Shown: positions 28,191-38,059 of the stretch, piece after piece
Position numbering within the stretch: position 1 is the stretch's first letter
How the letters are laid out: every line of letters begins with the position of its first letter
Assembly: GCF_001646655.1 (NCBI RefSeq)
Contig: NZ_LPZN01000007.1
Location: 1 to 54,070, forward strand
Length of the DNA stretch: 54,070 nt
Direction of reading: 5' to 3'
Source: Rhodococcus gordoniae
GTDB lineage: Bacteria > Actinomycetota > Actinomycetes > Mycobacteriales > Mycobacteriaceae
Position numbers and translations under genes: made by a program
Notes under the pieces: model-generated
What the model was told of the DNA's origin: nothing
What the model saw: only the letters and a program-made list of their open reading frames with translations
The model's database searches: none

Positions 28191-28993
28191 TCGGTGCTCC
28201 TCTTCCGGTCGAGCAGGGTCATCAGCAGCAGGACGATCACCGCGATGGCCATGAGCAGGGTCGCGGCGCTGTAGGCGCCGAAGGTGTTGTGGTCGTCGAT
28301 GTACCGGGCGTGGACGAGCAACGTCAGCGTCTGGGAGACGCCGGGGAAGCCGGACGAGACCATGATGACGGCGCCGAACTCGCCGAGGGCTCGCGCGACG
28401 GTGAGGACGATGCCGTAGGTCAGGCCCCAGCGGATCGCCGGCAGCGTGATCCGCCAGAAGGTCTGCCACGTGTTCGCGCCGAGGGTCGCGGCTGCCTGCT
28501 CCTGCTCCTCCCCGATCTCGCGCAACACCGGTTCGACCTCGCGCACCACGAAGGGCAGGGTCACGAAGATCGTCGCGAGCACCATGCCCGGCAGCCCGAA
28601 GATCACCTTGACGCCGAGATCCTCGACGGCACCGAACCAGCCGTTGGCGCCCCACAGCATGATCAGCGCGACACCCACGACGATCGGTGAGACGGCGAAG
28701 GGCAGGTCGACGACGGCCTGCAGCAGTCCCCGCCCCGGGAATCGGCCGCGGACGAGCGCCAGCGCGACCACGATGCCGAAGAGCACGTTCAGGGGAACGA
28801 CGATCGCGACGATCAGCAGCGACAGGTTCAGCGCCGAGATCGCCGCCGGGGTGCTGATCGACTCGGCGAACGCCACGATGCCGTTCTCGAAGGTGCGGTA
28901 GAGGATCACCCCGATCGGGACGAGCAACAGCACGAACAGATAGGCGAGCGCGACGAAGCGCAGCGACAGTCGGGATGCGAGGGACGGTTTCAC
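28187..28993 (-). CDS. cysW: Sulfate ABC transporter permease CysW
   Basis: This 268-residue inner-membrane permease has about six helices, the first at residues 12-32 ([20 protein letters not shown]). The EAA-loop that contacts CysA is visible in [23 protein letters not shown]. It pairs with CysT to form the transmembrane channel. Its start overlaps the cysT stop and its stop overlaps the cysA start, both by four bases. Confidence 0.95.
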   Translation of the reverse strand: MKPSLASRLSLRFVALAYLFVLLLVPIGVILYRTFENGIVAFAESISTPAAISALNLSLLIVAIVVPLNVLFGIVVALALVRGRFPGRGLLQAVVDLPFAVSPIVVGVALIMLWGANGWFGAVEDLGVKVIFGLPGMVLATIFVTLPFVVREVEPVLREIGEEQEQAAATLGANTWQTFWRITLPAIRWGLTYGIVLTVARALGEFGAVIMVSSGFPGVSQTLTLLVHARYIDDHNTFGAYSAATLLMAIAVIVLLLMTLLDRKRSTE

Positions 28994-29892
28994 CGGTCGT
29001 CCTCCTCTCGGCGCAATCCGCGGTTCGCGACCAGGCGCAGAACGAACAGCACGACGAACGCGAGCACCAACAGCGCGACGGAGACCGCGGCGGCGTTGAC
29101 CGATCGGTCGATCTCGATCTGCTGCTGGATGTACTGCGACGCGACCTGCGTCTTGTAGGGGATGTTGCCGCCGATGAGCACAATCGAGCCGTACTCACCG
29201 ATGGCGCGGGCGAAGGCCAGCCCGGTGCCGCCGAGGATCGCCGGTGCGAGCACCGGCAGGACCACCGTGCGGAAGATCGTGACGTTGCCGGCGCCGAGCG
29301 AGGCGGCGGCCTCCTCGACCTCACGGTCGGCTTCGATGAGCACCGGCTGCACGGAGCGCACCACGAACGGCAGCGTGACGAACGCCAGCGCCACGACCAG
29401 TCCCGGCTCGGTCGCGTTGAGCTGCACACCGATCGGGCTCTGCGGTCCGTACAGCGAGAGCAGCACGATGCTCGCGACGATCGTGGGCAGGGCGAAGGGC
29501 AAGTCGATGAGTGCGTCGACGAACTTCTTCCCCGGGAACTCGTCACGGACGAGCACCCACGCGATCACTGTGCCCATCACGGCGTTGATCGCCGCGACGA
29601 CCAGCGAGACGACGACGGTGATCCGCAGGGTCGCGAGGGCGGCGGGCGCGGTGATCGCATCGACGAACGTTCCGAGTCCGTCCGAGACGGAGTGGAAGGC
29701 CAGGGCTGCGAGGGGAAGCAGGACGATCAGGCTCAACCACAGGGTGGCGATGCCGATACCGAGGGGCCCGACGGCGCCGGTGAACATCCGGCGTCGCGGC
29801 CGGGCGGGGGCCGCAGTGGACGGCCCGCGACGCGAACCCGCCGGAGCGGGAGACGAATCTCCCGACCCGGCGGTGTGTTCCGAAACGGTCAC
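28990..29892 (-). CDS. cysT: Sulfate ABC transporter permease CysT
   Basis: This 300-residue permease has a 38-residue Ser/Pro/Arg-rich cytoplasmic N-terminus, then about six membrane helices starting at [20 protein letters not shown]. The EAA-loop is [23 protein letters not shown]. It is the partner of CysW. The start is a GTG at 29890-29892, nine bases after the subI stop. Confidence 0.95.
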   Translation of the reverse strand: MTVSEHTAGSGDSSPAPAGSRRGPSTAAPARPRRRMFTGAVGPLGIGIATLWLSLIVLLPLAALAFHSVSDGLGTFVDAITAPAALATLRITVVVSLVVAAINAVMGTVIAWVLVRDEFPGKKFVDALIDLPFALPTIVASIVLLSLYGPQSPIGVQLNATEPGLVVALAFVTLPFVVRSVQPVLIEADREVEEAAASLGAGNVTIFRTVVLPVLAPAILGGTGLAFARAIGEYGSIVLIGGNIPYKTQVASQYIQQQIEIDRSVNAAAVSVALLVLAFVVLFVLRLVANRGLRREEDDR

Positions 29893-29901
29893 GCGCGTGC
29901 T

Positions 29902-30930
29902 CTACTTCGTGGCGTTGTCGTAGATCACCGCGATGGTACCGGTGCTGTCGGCGAACAGCTCCTCGTTCACGGTGTCCCAGCCGCCGAGGTCGGCGACCGT
30001 CCACAGCGTCTCCGGCTGCGGGAACTCGTCGGCGAACTCCTCGGCGACGGCCGGGTCGACGGGCCGGAAGCCGGCCTCGGCCCACAGACGCTGCGCCTCG
30101 GGGGTGTACAGGAAGTCGTTGAACGCCTGCGCGACCTCGACATCCTTCGCGTTCTTCAGCACCGCCGCAGGGTTCTCGATCTTGAAGGTGACGGGCGGGG
30201 TGACGTGCTCGACGGGGTCGCCGTTGCGCTCGATGAACAGTGCCTCGTTCTCGTAGCTCAGCAGCACGTCGCCGGTGCCCTGGAGGAAGGTCTCGGTGGC
30301 CTCGCGACCGGACTTCGGCTGCACCTTCACGTGATCGGTGACCAACGCGGTGACGTAGTCGATGCCGGCCTGCGGGTCGGCGCCACCGTTGCTCTTCGCG
30401 GCGTAGGGCGCGAGCAGATTCCACTTCGCCGAACCCGAACTGAACGGGTTGGGCGTGACGACCTCGACGTCCGGACGGAGCAGGTCGTCCCAGTCGCGGA
30501 TGTTCTTCGGATTGCCCTCACGGACCACGATGGTGACGACCGATCCGAACGGAATCCCCTTGTAGGCGTTGTCGTTCCACCCCTCGTCGACCAGTCCGGC
30601 GTCGACGAGACGGGTGATGTCGGGCTCGACCGAGAAGTTCACGAAGTTGGCCTCGGCGCCGTCGCGCACCTTCCGGGACTGGTCTCCGGAGGCCCCGTAG
30701 GACTGCTGGAAGACGACGCCCTCCCCTTCCTCGGTCTCCTGGAAGGCGGGGATCAGCAGGTCGAACCCGACCTTCGGCACCGCGTAGGCGTAGAGATCGA
30801 CCGTGCCGCCGGATCCGTCGGCCCCGCTCTCCGCTCCGACGGTGTCGCTCGAACCTCCGGAGCAGGCGGTCAGGGTGGTGATCGCGGTGACCGCCGCGAG
30901 CGTCGCGACGACGAGCCTGGAACGTTTCAT
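29902..30930 (-). CDS. subI: Sulfate-binding lipoprotein
   Basis: This 342-residue extracytoplasmic sulfate-binding lipoprotein delivers sulfate to CysTW. A lipoprotein signal ends in LTAC at about residues 20-23 (MKRSRLVVATLAAVTAITTL, then TAC), after which a Gly/Ser linker leads into the type II binding-protein fold. Family segments YGASGDQSRKV and NPFSSGSAKWN are present. The ATG at 30928-30930 has CAGGAGG upstream. It is the first structural gene of the transporter operon and is preceded by a Cys-ending leader peptide. Confidence 0.95.
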   Translation of the reverse strand: MKRSRLVVATLAAVTAITTLTACSGGSSDTVGAESGADGSGGTVDLYAYAVPKVGFDLLIPAFQETEEGEGVVFQQSYGASGDQSRKVRDGAEANFVNFSVEPDITRLVDAGLVDEGWNDNAYKGIPFGSVVTIVVREGNPKNIRDWDDLLRPDVEVVTPNPFSSGSAKWNLLAPYAAKSNGGADPQAGIDYVTALVTDHVKVQPKSGREATETFLQGTGDVLLSYENEALFIERNGDPVEHVTPPVTFKIENPAAVLKNAKDVEVAQAFNDFLYTPEAQRLWAEAGFRPVDPAVAEEFADEFPQPETLWTVADLGGWDTVNEELFADSTGTIAVIYDNATK

Positions 30931-30936
30931 GACGAG

Positions 30937-31082
30937 CCTCCTGAGGGGCTGTTTCGAGGGGAATGAATGCGGCCTGACCCGGACGAGGAGCTGCCGGGAT
31001 CGGACAGGTCGGAATTCGCGAGGATGCGGAACCGGCAGGAACCGGGCAGACCCGGACACGGGGACCGCAGAGAAGAGGGGGG
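30937..31082 (-). promoter_or_regulatory. Leader region between Cys peptide and subI
   Basis: This 146-base stretch follows the leader stop. A CCGGG-TCTG-CCCGG stem is possible early in the RNA. The subI ribosome site AGGAG (minus strand of 30938-30942) is complementary to CTCCT (minus strand of 30986-30990), so the site may be sequestered. This parallels the nirA leader, though the helices are shorter. No T-run terminator is seen. Confidence 0.45.
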
Positions 31083-31175
31083 TCAGCGACAACAGTCGAT
31101 GTCGGCGACCGAAGGCATGCCCACAGCGATCAACGCCAGTTCATGGCGGATGTGGGGCACTGTGGTCGCGGACAC
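31083..31175 (-). CDS. Leader peptide of the sulfate transporter operon, ending in Cys-Cys-Arg
   Basis: This is a 30-codon ORF from a GTG at 31173-31175 to TGA at 31083-31085. Its C-terminal residues are MPSVADIDCCR, with adjacent Cys28 and Cys29 immediately before the end. A later in-frame GTG at 31160 would give 25 residues with the same ending. The Cys pair just before the stop suggests ribosome pausing under cysteine shortage, as proposed for the nirA leader. It lies 152 bases before subI on the same strand. The protein product is not expected to act on its own. Confidence 0.7.
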   Translation of the reverse strand: MSATTVPHIRHELALIAVGMPSVADIDCCR

Positions 31176-31182
31176 GCGGGAG

Positions 31183-31212
31183 AGACTAGCAGAGGTGGAA
31201 GGTCGACCGGAA
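31183..31212 (-). promoter_or_regulatory. Promoter of subI leader (leaderless)
   Basis: On the minus strand, -10 TAGTCT (31188-31183) sits seven bases before the GTG at 31175. A TTCCGG at 31212-31207 is 18 bases further upstream as -35. Geometry is the same as for the nirA leader, so the GTG would be at the mRNA 5' end. Confidence 0.5.
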
Positions 31213-31222
31213 TCGACGATTC
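31210..31222. promoter_or_regulatory. Palindrome over the -35 of the subI leader promoter
   Basis: GAATCG-A-CGATTC is a perfect 13-bp inverted repeat overlapping the proposed -35 element, so a bound protein would block RNA polymerase. It differs in sequence from the nested palindrome near the nirA promoter, so a shared regulator is not evident. Confidence 0.4.
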
Positions 31223-31268
31223 GGACACCGCGGATCGAGCACCGGAACCGGATCCGCGAGCGGAGTGC

Positions 31269-31346
31269 TCACATGGAGAGGAGCCATGCGACGACGACGA
31301 TGATCAGCAGCGCGATCAGCGCCAGGGTCACGCGCGAACGCGGCAT
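31269..31346 (-). CDS. 25-residue single-pass membrane peptide
   Basis: This small ORF begins one base after the stop of the 68-residue membrane protein. It encodes MPRSRV followed by one hydrophobic helix (TLALIALLIIVVVAWLL) and a two-residue tail. The positive N-terminus and uniform helix are what a real small membrane protein would show. The tight spacing suggests co-translation with its neighbour. Function unknown; it may assist the adjacent small protein. Too short to be certain. Confidence 0.55.
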   Translation of the reverse strand: MPRSRVTLALIALLIIVVVAWLLSM

Positions 31347-31347
31347 G

Positions 31348-31554
31348 TCAGCAATCCTCCGTCGTCGTGGCGGGCGAGTCCGTCTCTTCACGGCCGAGCA
31401 GTCGGAAGACGCCGGCCATCGCCCGATCGAGCGACCATGCGACCCCGAAGCAGGCCGGCACCAGCACCGCCGATACCAGGGCCACCTGGGGGACGAAGGA
31501 CAGGCCCGCGAGCCACAGCTCGAAGCCGTCCCACCACGATGCCACCCGATCCAT
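31348..31554 (-). CDS. Small membrane protein (Rv2401A-position)
   Basis: This 68-residue protein has an amphipathic N-terminus (MDRVASWWDGFELWLAG), one clear membrane helix (VPQVALVSAVLVPACFGVAW) and a polar C-terminus. A homologue-sized gene lies at the same position between subI and the GH15 gene in mycobacteria, as I recall. A TAGGGT on the minus strand seven bases upstream suggests a leaderless mRNA. It is divergent from the GH15 gene, with 66 bp between starts. Function unknown. Confidence 0.75.
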   Translation of the reverse strand: MDRVASWWDGFELWLAGLSFVPQVALVSAVLVPACFGVAWSLDRAMAGVFRLLGREETDSPATTTEDC

Positions 31555-31561
31555 TGGCTAC

Positions 31562-31567
31562 ACCCTA
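31562..31567 (-). promoter_or_regulatory. -10 element TAGGGT for leaderless small membrane gene
   Basis: On the minus strand TAGGGT is followed by seven bases and then the ATG at 31554. The match to TANNNT and the absence of a ribosome site support a leaderless start. Confidence 0.45.
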
Positions 31568-31620
31568 GTAGGTTCGGCAACCACCCTGCGATCCGCCCGG
31601 CCCACGGTGATCATGGAGGG

Positions 31621-33897
31621 ATGGACCACCATCACCACTCCTCCTCACCGCCGGCAGGGGCACCCTTCCGGCGGAGTCCGTTCCCACCCATCGACGACTA
31701 CGCATTCCTCTCGGACTGCGAGAGCACCTGCCTGATCGCGCGCGACGGCACGGTGGAGTGGATGTGTGTGCCCAGACCGGACTCCCCCAGCGTGTTCGGG
31801 TCGCTGCTGGACCGCAGCGCGGGACATTTCCGGTTGTCGCCGCACGACCGCACGGTTCCTGCCGCACGCCGGTACCTGCCGGGCGGCCTGGTCCTGGAGA
31901 CGACCTGGCAGACCGACACGGGATGGATGATCGTGCGGGACGCGCTGGTCATGGCCCCCTGGTACGACGTCGAGGAGCGCTCGACGACGCATCGCCGGAC
32001 CCCGTCCGACTGGGAGGCCGAGCACATGCTGCTGCGGACGGTGCGTTGCGTGAACGGGACCGTGGACCTGTATGTCAGCTGCGAACCTGCCTTCGACTAC
32101 CACCGCGGCCGGACCGAGTGGAGCTACACCGGCAAGGTCTACGAAGAGGCCACCGCGGTGTGCAGGAACGCACCGGACGAGCACCCGACGCTGCGCATGA
32201 CCACGGATCTGCGCCTCGGGATCGAGAACCGCGAGGTCCGCGCGCGGCGTCGACTCCACAAGGGCGACACGGCGTTCGTCGCACTGGCGTGGTCGGACTG
32301 CCCGATGCCGCACACCTTCGACGAGGCCATGGCCAAGATGGTCGCCACCCAGGACTACTGGCGGGAATGGATCACGACGGGCCGATTCCCGGATCACCCC
32401 TGGCGCACCTACCTGCAGCACAGCGCCCTCACACTCAAGGGACTGACCTACAGCCCGACCGGGGCGCTGCTCGCCGCGTCGACCACATCGCTACCGGAAA
32501 CCCCTGGCGGAGAGCGCAACTGGGACTACCGCTACGCGTGGGTGCGCGATTCGACCTTCGCGTTGTGGGGCCTGTACACACTCGGGTTCGATCGGGAGGC
32601 CGACGATTTCTTCTCGTTCATCCTCGACGTCTCGCGCGACGCGGACGGGGTGCGATATCCACTTCAGGTGATGTACGGGGTGGGTGGTGAGCGCGAACTG
32701 CCCGAGTCGACCCTCGAGCATCTGAGCGGGTACGACGGCGCCACCCCGGTCCGGATCGGCAACGACGCCTATCACCAACAGCAGCACGACATCTGGGGCA
32801 CGCTGCTCGATTCGGTGTATCTGCACGTGAAGTCCCGCGGACACTTTCCCCAGACGTTGCTGCACACGCTGCGCCGGCAGGTGGAAGAAGCAGCGGCCAA
32901 CTGGCGCAAGCCCGACCGGGGCATCTGGGAGGTGCGGGGCGAACCCCAGCACTTCGTGTCCTCGAAGGTGATGTGCTGGGTGGCACTCGACCGCGGCGCG
33001 AAACTCGCCGAACTCCAGGGCCGGCCCGACTACGCCCGGAAGTGGGCAGCCGTCGCCGACGAGATCAAGGCCGACATCCTCGAGCACGGCGTCGACGAAC
33101 GCGGGGTGTTCACTCAGCGCTACGGGCATCCCTCACTCGACGCCTCCGCGCTGCTGATCCCGTTGCTGCGGTTCCTGCCCGCGGACGATCCGCGGGTGCG
33201 GGCCACGGTGCTGACGATCGCCGACGAACTCACCGAGGACGGGCTCGTACTGCGCTATCGGGTCGAGACGACCGACGACGGGCTCGCGGGCAAGGAGGGC
33301 TCGTTCACCATCTGCTCGTTCTGGCTGGTGTCGGCGCTGGTCGAGATCGGTGAGGTGGAGCGGGCCGCCGCACTGTGTCAACGTCTGCTCGACTTCGCGA
33401 GTCCGTTGAAGCTCTACGCCGAGGAGATCGACACCGACACGGGACGGCATCTGGGGAACTACCCTCAGGCCTTCACCCATCTGGCGCTCATCAACGCCGT
33501 CGTCCATGTCATCCGCGCCGAACGCGAGATCGGAGCGGGCAACTTCCGGCCGGCGCGCGACCGCCCCGAGCTACGGCCGGATCACGTCGAATTCGACTCG
33601 AGCGGGGGCGTCCGCGCCGATGTCACACCTCAGCGGAACCGGGACAGCAGCGATTCCGCCTGTTCGGCAATGTCCCGGATCACCTCGCCCGCGGGCCGCT
33701 CGGACCGCACCAGCCCGGCCGCCTCCCCCGCGTACACCACACCGATGTCGGGATCGTCGCCCGTGTACACCTCCGTGAGGGTCTCCTCGTCGGCGTCCCG
33801 GCCATGCCATTCGTCGGTGAACGCGTTGCGCAGGGCGCGTCCACCCCATCGCGCCGGCCACGGCTGGTGCCGGGCCTTGTCGAAGACGTCGGTGTAG
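31621..33897 (+). CDS. GH15 glucoamylase/trehalase-like enzyme with anomalous C-terminal extension
   Basis: The frame encodes 758 residues. Residues 1 to about 660 form an N-terminal beta-sandwich plus (alpha/alpha)6 barrel of family GH15. Motifs include GGERNWDYRYAWVRDSTF, GIWEVRGEPQHFVSSK with Glu437 and GKEGSFTICSFW with Glu559, the probable catalytic pair. The mycobacterial counterpart (Rv2402) is reported as a trehalase, so trehalose or another alpha-glucoside is likely. The ATG follows GGAGGG. After about residue 670 the frame runs 268 bp antisense through the neighbouring gene and becomes Ser/Arg-rich, whereas relatives end near 640 residues. A lost stop or a frame error near 33600 is suspected. 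Confidence 0.85.
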   Translation: MDHHHHSSSPPAGAPFRRSPFPPIDDYAFLSDCESTCLIARDGTVEWMCVPRPDSPSVFGSLLDRSAGHFRLSPHDRTVPAARRYLPGGLVLETTWQTDTGWMIVRDALVMAPWYDVEERSTTHRRTPSDWEAEHMLLRTVRCVNGTVDLYVSCEPAFDYHRGRTEWSYTGKVYEEATAVCRNAPDEHPTLRMTTDLRLGIENREVRARRRLHKGDTAFVALAWSDCPMPHTFDEAMAKMVATQDYWREWITTGRFPDHPWRTYLQHSALTLKGLTYSPTGALLAASTTSLPETPGGERNWDYRYAWVRDSTFALWGLYTLGFDREADDFFSFILDVSRDADGVRYPLQVMYGVGGERELPESTLEHLSGYDGATPVRIGNDAYHQQQHDIWGTLLDSVYLHVKSRGHFPQTLLHTLRRQVEEAAANWRKPDRGIWEVRGEPQHFVSSKVMCWVALDRGAKLAELQGRPDYARKWAAVADEIKADILEHGVDERGVFTQRYGHPSLDASALLIPLLRFLPADDPRVRATVLTIADELTEDGLVLRYRVETTDDGLAGKEGSFTICSFWLVSALVEIGEVERAAALCQRLLDFASPLKLYAEEIDTDTGRHLGNYPQAFTHLALINAVVHVIRAEREIGAGNFRPARDRPELRPDHVEFDSSGGVRADVTPQRNRDSSDSACSAMSRITSPAGRSDRTSPAASPAYTTPMSGSSPVYTSVRVSSSASRPCHSSVNALRRARPPHRAGHGWCRALSKTSV

Positions 33898-34562
33898 ACG
33901 GTGTCGGCGCTGCCCGCCTCGACGAGCCGGCCGCGGGCGTAGTCCGGGCCGACGGTCTCGGGACTGGCGAGCAGGGCCGTACCGACCAGGGCGCCCTGCC
34001 CACCCGCCGCGAGCACCGCCGCCAGGCCGCGACCCGTGGCGATGCCACCTGCGGCGAGTACCGGCAGCGACGTCGACTCGAGCACCTCCTGCAGCAGCGG
34101 CAGGGTGCCGATCCTGCCGGTGTGCCCACCGGCCTCGTGGCCCTGCGCGATCACCGCGTCGACACCCGCCGCCTCGACGACCCGCAGATCGTCGATCGTG
34201 TTGATCTGCGAGAGCACCACGGCCCCTGCCTCGTGGACCCGCGCGATGTAGGGTGCGGGATCGCCGAACGAGAGCGTGACCAGCTGCGGCCGGTGGTCGA
34301 GCACGGCGGTGAGGAGGCTGTCGTCGTCGGCGAGCGCCCAGGTCATCAGGCCGAATCCGACAGGTCCGCCTCCGATCTCGCGGGCGGTGCGGACCTCCCC
34401 CGCGATCCACTCGGCGGTGTTGTACCGGGCGGCGCCGATGAGGCCGAGACCGCCGGCACGGGTCACCTCGCCGGCGAGCCGCCCGCCGGCCCGTCCACCC
34501 ATGGGCGCGCCCAGCAGGGGAACGGAGATTCCGAGTTCACGGGTGAGCCAGGTGTCGAGCAT
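33630..34562 (-). CDS. Nitronate monooxygenase-like FMN protein
   Basis: This 310-residue TIM-barrel flavoprotein is of the nitronate monooxygenase/2-nitropropane dioxygenase family. The N-terminal GAPMGGRAGGRLAGEVTRAGG binds FMN, GQGHEAGGHTGR holds a candidate catalytic His, and AAGGIATGRGLAAVLAAGGQGA forms the phosphate loop. It probably detoxifies propionate 3-nitronate or related nitroalkanes, although enoyl-reductase-like members look alike. Its last 268 bp are antisense to the extended GH15 frame. It starts 36 bp after the lepA stop. Confidence 0.88.
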   Translation of the reverse strand: MLDTWLTRELGISVPLLGAPMGGRAGGRLAGEVTRAGGLGLIGAARYNTAEWIAGEVRTAREIGGGPVGFGLMTWALADDDSLLTAVLDHRPQLVTLSFGDPAPYIARVHEAGAVVLSQINTIDDLRVVEAAGVDAVIAQGHEAGGHTGRIGTLPLLQEVLESTSLPVLAAGGIATGRGLAAVLAAGGQGALVGTALLASPETVGPDYARGRLVEAGSADTVYTDVFDKARHQPWPARWGGRALRNAFTDEWHGRDADEETLTEVYTGDDPDIGVVYAGEAAGLVRSERPAGEVIRDIAEQAESLLSRFR

Positions 34563-34597
34563 GCGAATCCTTCCGATGGGCGTCGGAGCAGGGACGG

Positions 34598-36502
<1,905 letters not shown>

Positions 36503-36542
36503 GTCGGGCAGCGGCCGGGACTTCGCCCGTGTCCGGTCCGGT

Positions 36543-36548
36543 TAAGCT
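36543..36548 (+). promoter_or_regulatory. -10 element TAAGCT for leaderless PemK-like gene
   Basis: TAAGCT lies eight bases before the GTG at 36557 in the 54-bp gap shared with lepA. No ribosome site intervenes, so a leaderless transcript is likely. Based on motif and spacing only. Confidence 0.45.
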
Positions 36549-36556
36549 CGGTTCCC

Positions 36557-37213
36557 GTGGCCGGTACATGGAAGAAGTTGGGCAGGCAACTCGGGCGTCT
36601 CGCCGTCGAGCAGGGACCGAAGATCTACCAGCAGTTGCAGCAGTCCGGAGCGCTCGACAGGGCACGCGCCGCGCTGAACCCGACCGCACAGACCGGCACC
36701 TCCGGAAGCGGTACCACCGAGGCACCGAAGCCCGGTGCTGCCGGGACGGCGGCACCGAAGCCCGGCGCTGCGAAGACCCCCGCCGGCACGAAGCGCCCGG
36801 CCCCCGGCCGGCCGGTGGCCTCGCGCACCACGCCGACCGCCCAGCGTGCGCGCCGCCTCGAATACTCCCCCGACCTGGACGGCCGCGCCGATCCGGGCGA
36901 GATCGTGTGGACCTGGGTGGCCTACGAGGACGACCCGGCGCAGGGCAAGGACCGCCCGGTGCTCGTGGTGGGACGCGACGACTCGACGCTGCTCGGACTG
37001 ATGCTGTCGTCGAACACCGACCGCGACGGTCAGCGCGACTGGCTCGGGATCGGCTCCGGACCGTGGGACGTGGAGAACCGTCCGAGCTGGGTTCGACTCG
37101 ATCGCGTGCTCGACGTCCCGGAGGACGGCATCCGCCGCGAGGGGGCGATCCTTCCCCGGGCACGGTTCGATCAGGTCGCGGTCCGGCTCCGCACCGAGTT
37201 CGGCTGGAGCTGA
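36557..37213 (+). CDS. PemK/MazF-domain protein with long low-complexity N-terminus, no partner antitoxin
   Basis: This 218-residue protein has an amphipathic N-terminus (about 1-40, WKKLGRQLGRLAVEQGPKIYQQLQQ). A Pro/Ala/Thr linker follows with two APKPGAA repeats (about 56-72), and a PemK/MazF-like barrel occupies about 113-218 (PGEIVWTWVAYEDD, KDRPVLVVGRD, LGLMLSSN). True MazF toxins are mRNA endonucleases of about 110 residues with a small antitoxin gene upstream. Here no antitoxin ORF exists and lepA is divergent. It may be a domesticated housekeeping relative. The GTG start is leaderless-like. Confidence 0.8.
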   Translation: MAGTWKKLGRQLGRLAVEQGPKIYQQLQQSGALDRARAALNPTAQTGTSGSGTTEAPKPGAAGTAAPKPGAAKTPAGTKRPAPGRPVASRTTPTAQRARRLEYSPDLDGRADPGEIVWTWVAYEDDPAQGKDRPVLVVGRDDSTLLGLMLSSNTDRDGQRDWLGIGSGPWDVENRPSWVRLDRVLDVPEDGIRREGAILPRARFDQVAVRLRTEFGWS

Positions 37214-37237
37214 ACGGGGCCGCTCCCGATCGGGGAT

Positions 37238-38059
37238 TCAGGAAGCTCTGAGCCCGTATCGCCGTCCGAAGAGGAAGGTGTACACGAGGGCTCCGAGTGC
37301 GCCTCCGATGAGCGGGAACACGATGAACGCCCACAGCTGCCCGAGCGCGCCGTCCTGATAGAAGGCGACGGCCAGGCTGCGCGCGGGATTGACCGAGGTG
37401 TTGTCGATCGGGATCGAGATCAGGTGGATCACGGCGAGGGTGAACCCGATGGCGATGCCGGCGATCGGTGCGTCGGCGATCTGATCGGTCGCACCGAGCA
37501 CCACGAACACCAGTACCGCGGTGAGCAGGACCTCGACGACGATCATCGCGCCGATGCCGTAGCCGTTCTGGAGTACACCGCCGAGCGGGCCGCGTACGGC
37601 CGAGGGACTGTGTGCACCCCAGCCGTTGGCCCCGAGGCCGTCCGCGGCACGGTTGTAGCTCGGCAGCGACGATGCCACCGCGTAGAGCGTCAGACCGGCG
37701 ATCAGGCCGCCGACGACCTGCGCGATCCAGTAGCCCACGGCACGCACCGGGGTCACGTGCCCGACGATGAGTTGCCCCAGCGTCACCGCCGGGTTCACGT
37801 GGCACCCGGAGATCGGGCCGATGGTGTACACGAGGAACAGCAGGGTCAGGCCGAACGCCAATGCGACGCCGAGCTGGCCGACACGGCTTCCGGCGAACAC
37901 TGCGGTACCCACCGCGGAGAACACCAGAAGAAACGTCCCGATGGCCTCCGCCACGTACTTCCGCAGGTCGGAGAACTCACCGGGATCACGGATTTCCAGG
38001 GACGTCTCGCGCGCGAGATCTTCGTCGAGCCGGGATTCGGGATCGCGTGGGGGTTCCAT
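37238..38059 (-). CDS. Aquaporin (MIP family)
   Basis: This 273-residue channel has about six membrane helices and two NPA boxes, at 89-91 (SGCHVNPAVTLG) and 224-226 (TSVNPARSL). His212 in helix 5 and Arg227 match the narrow aromatic/arginine filter of water-selective AqpZ-type channels rather than glycerol facilitators. A hydrophilic N-terminus of about 32 residues precedes helix 1. It is convergent with the PemK-like gene (24 bp between stops). Water selectivity is inferred. Confidence 0.9.
   Translation of the reverse strand: MEPPRDPESRLDEDLARETSLEIRDPGEFSDLRKYVAEAIGTFLLVFSAVGTAVFAGSRVGQLGVALAFGLTLLFLVYTIGPISGCHVNPAVTLGQLIVGHVTPVRAVGYWIAQVVGGLIAGLTLYAVASSLPSYNRAADGLGANGWGAHSPSAVRGPLGGVLQNGYGIGAMIVVEVLLTAVLVFVVLGATDQIADAPIAGIAIGFTLAVIHLISIPIDNTSVNPARSLAVAFYQDGALGQLWAFIVFPLIGGALGALVYTFLFGRRYGLRAS

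Noticed and set aside
28975-30966. A 663-codon open frame on the plus strand
   Set aside because: It is antisense to cysT and subI, and the translation is Gly/Arg/Asp-rich with no recognisable motif.
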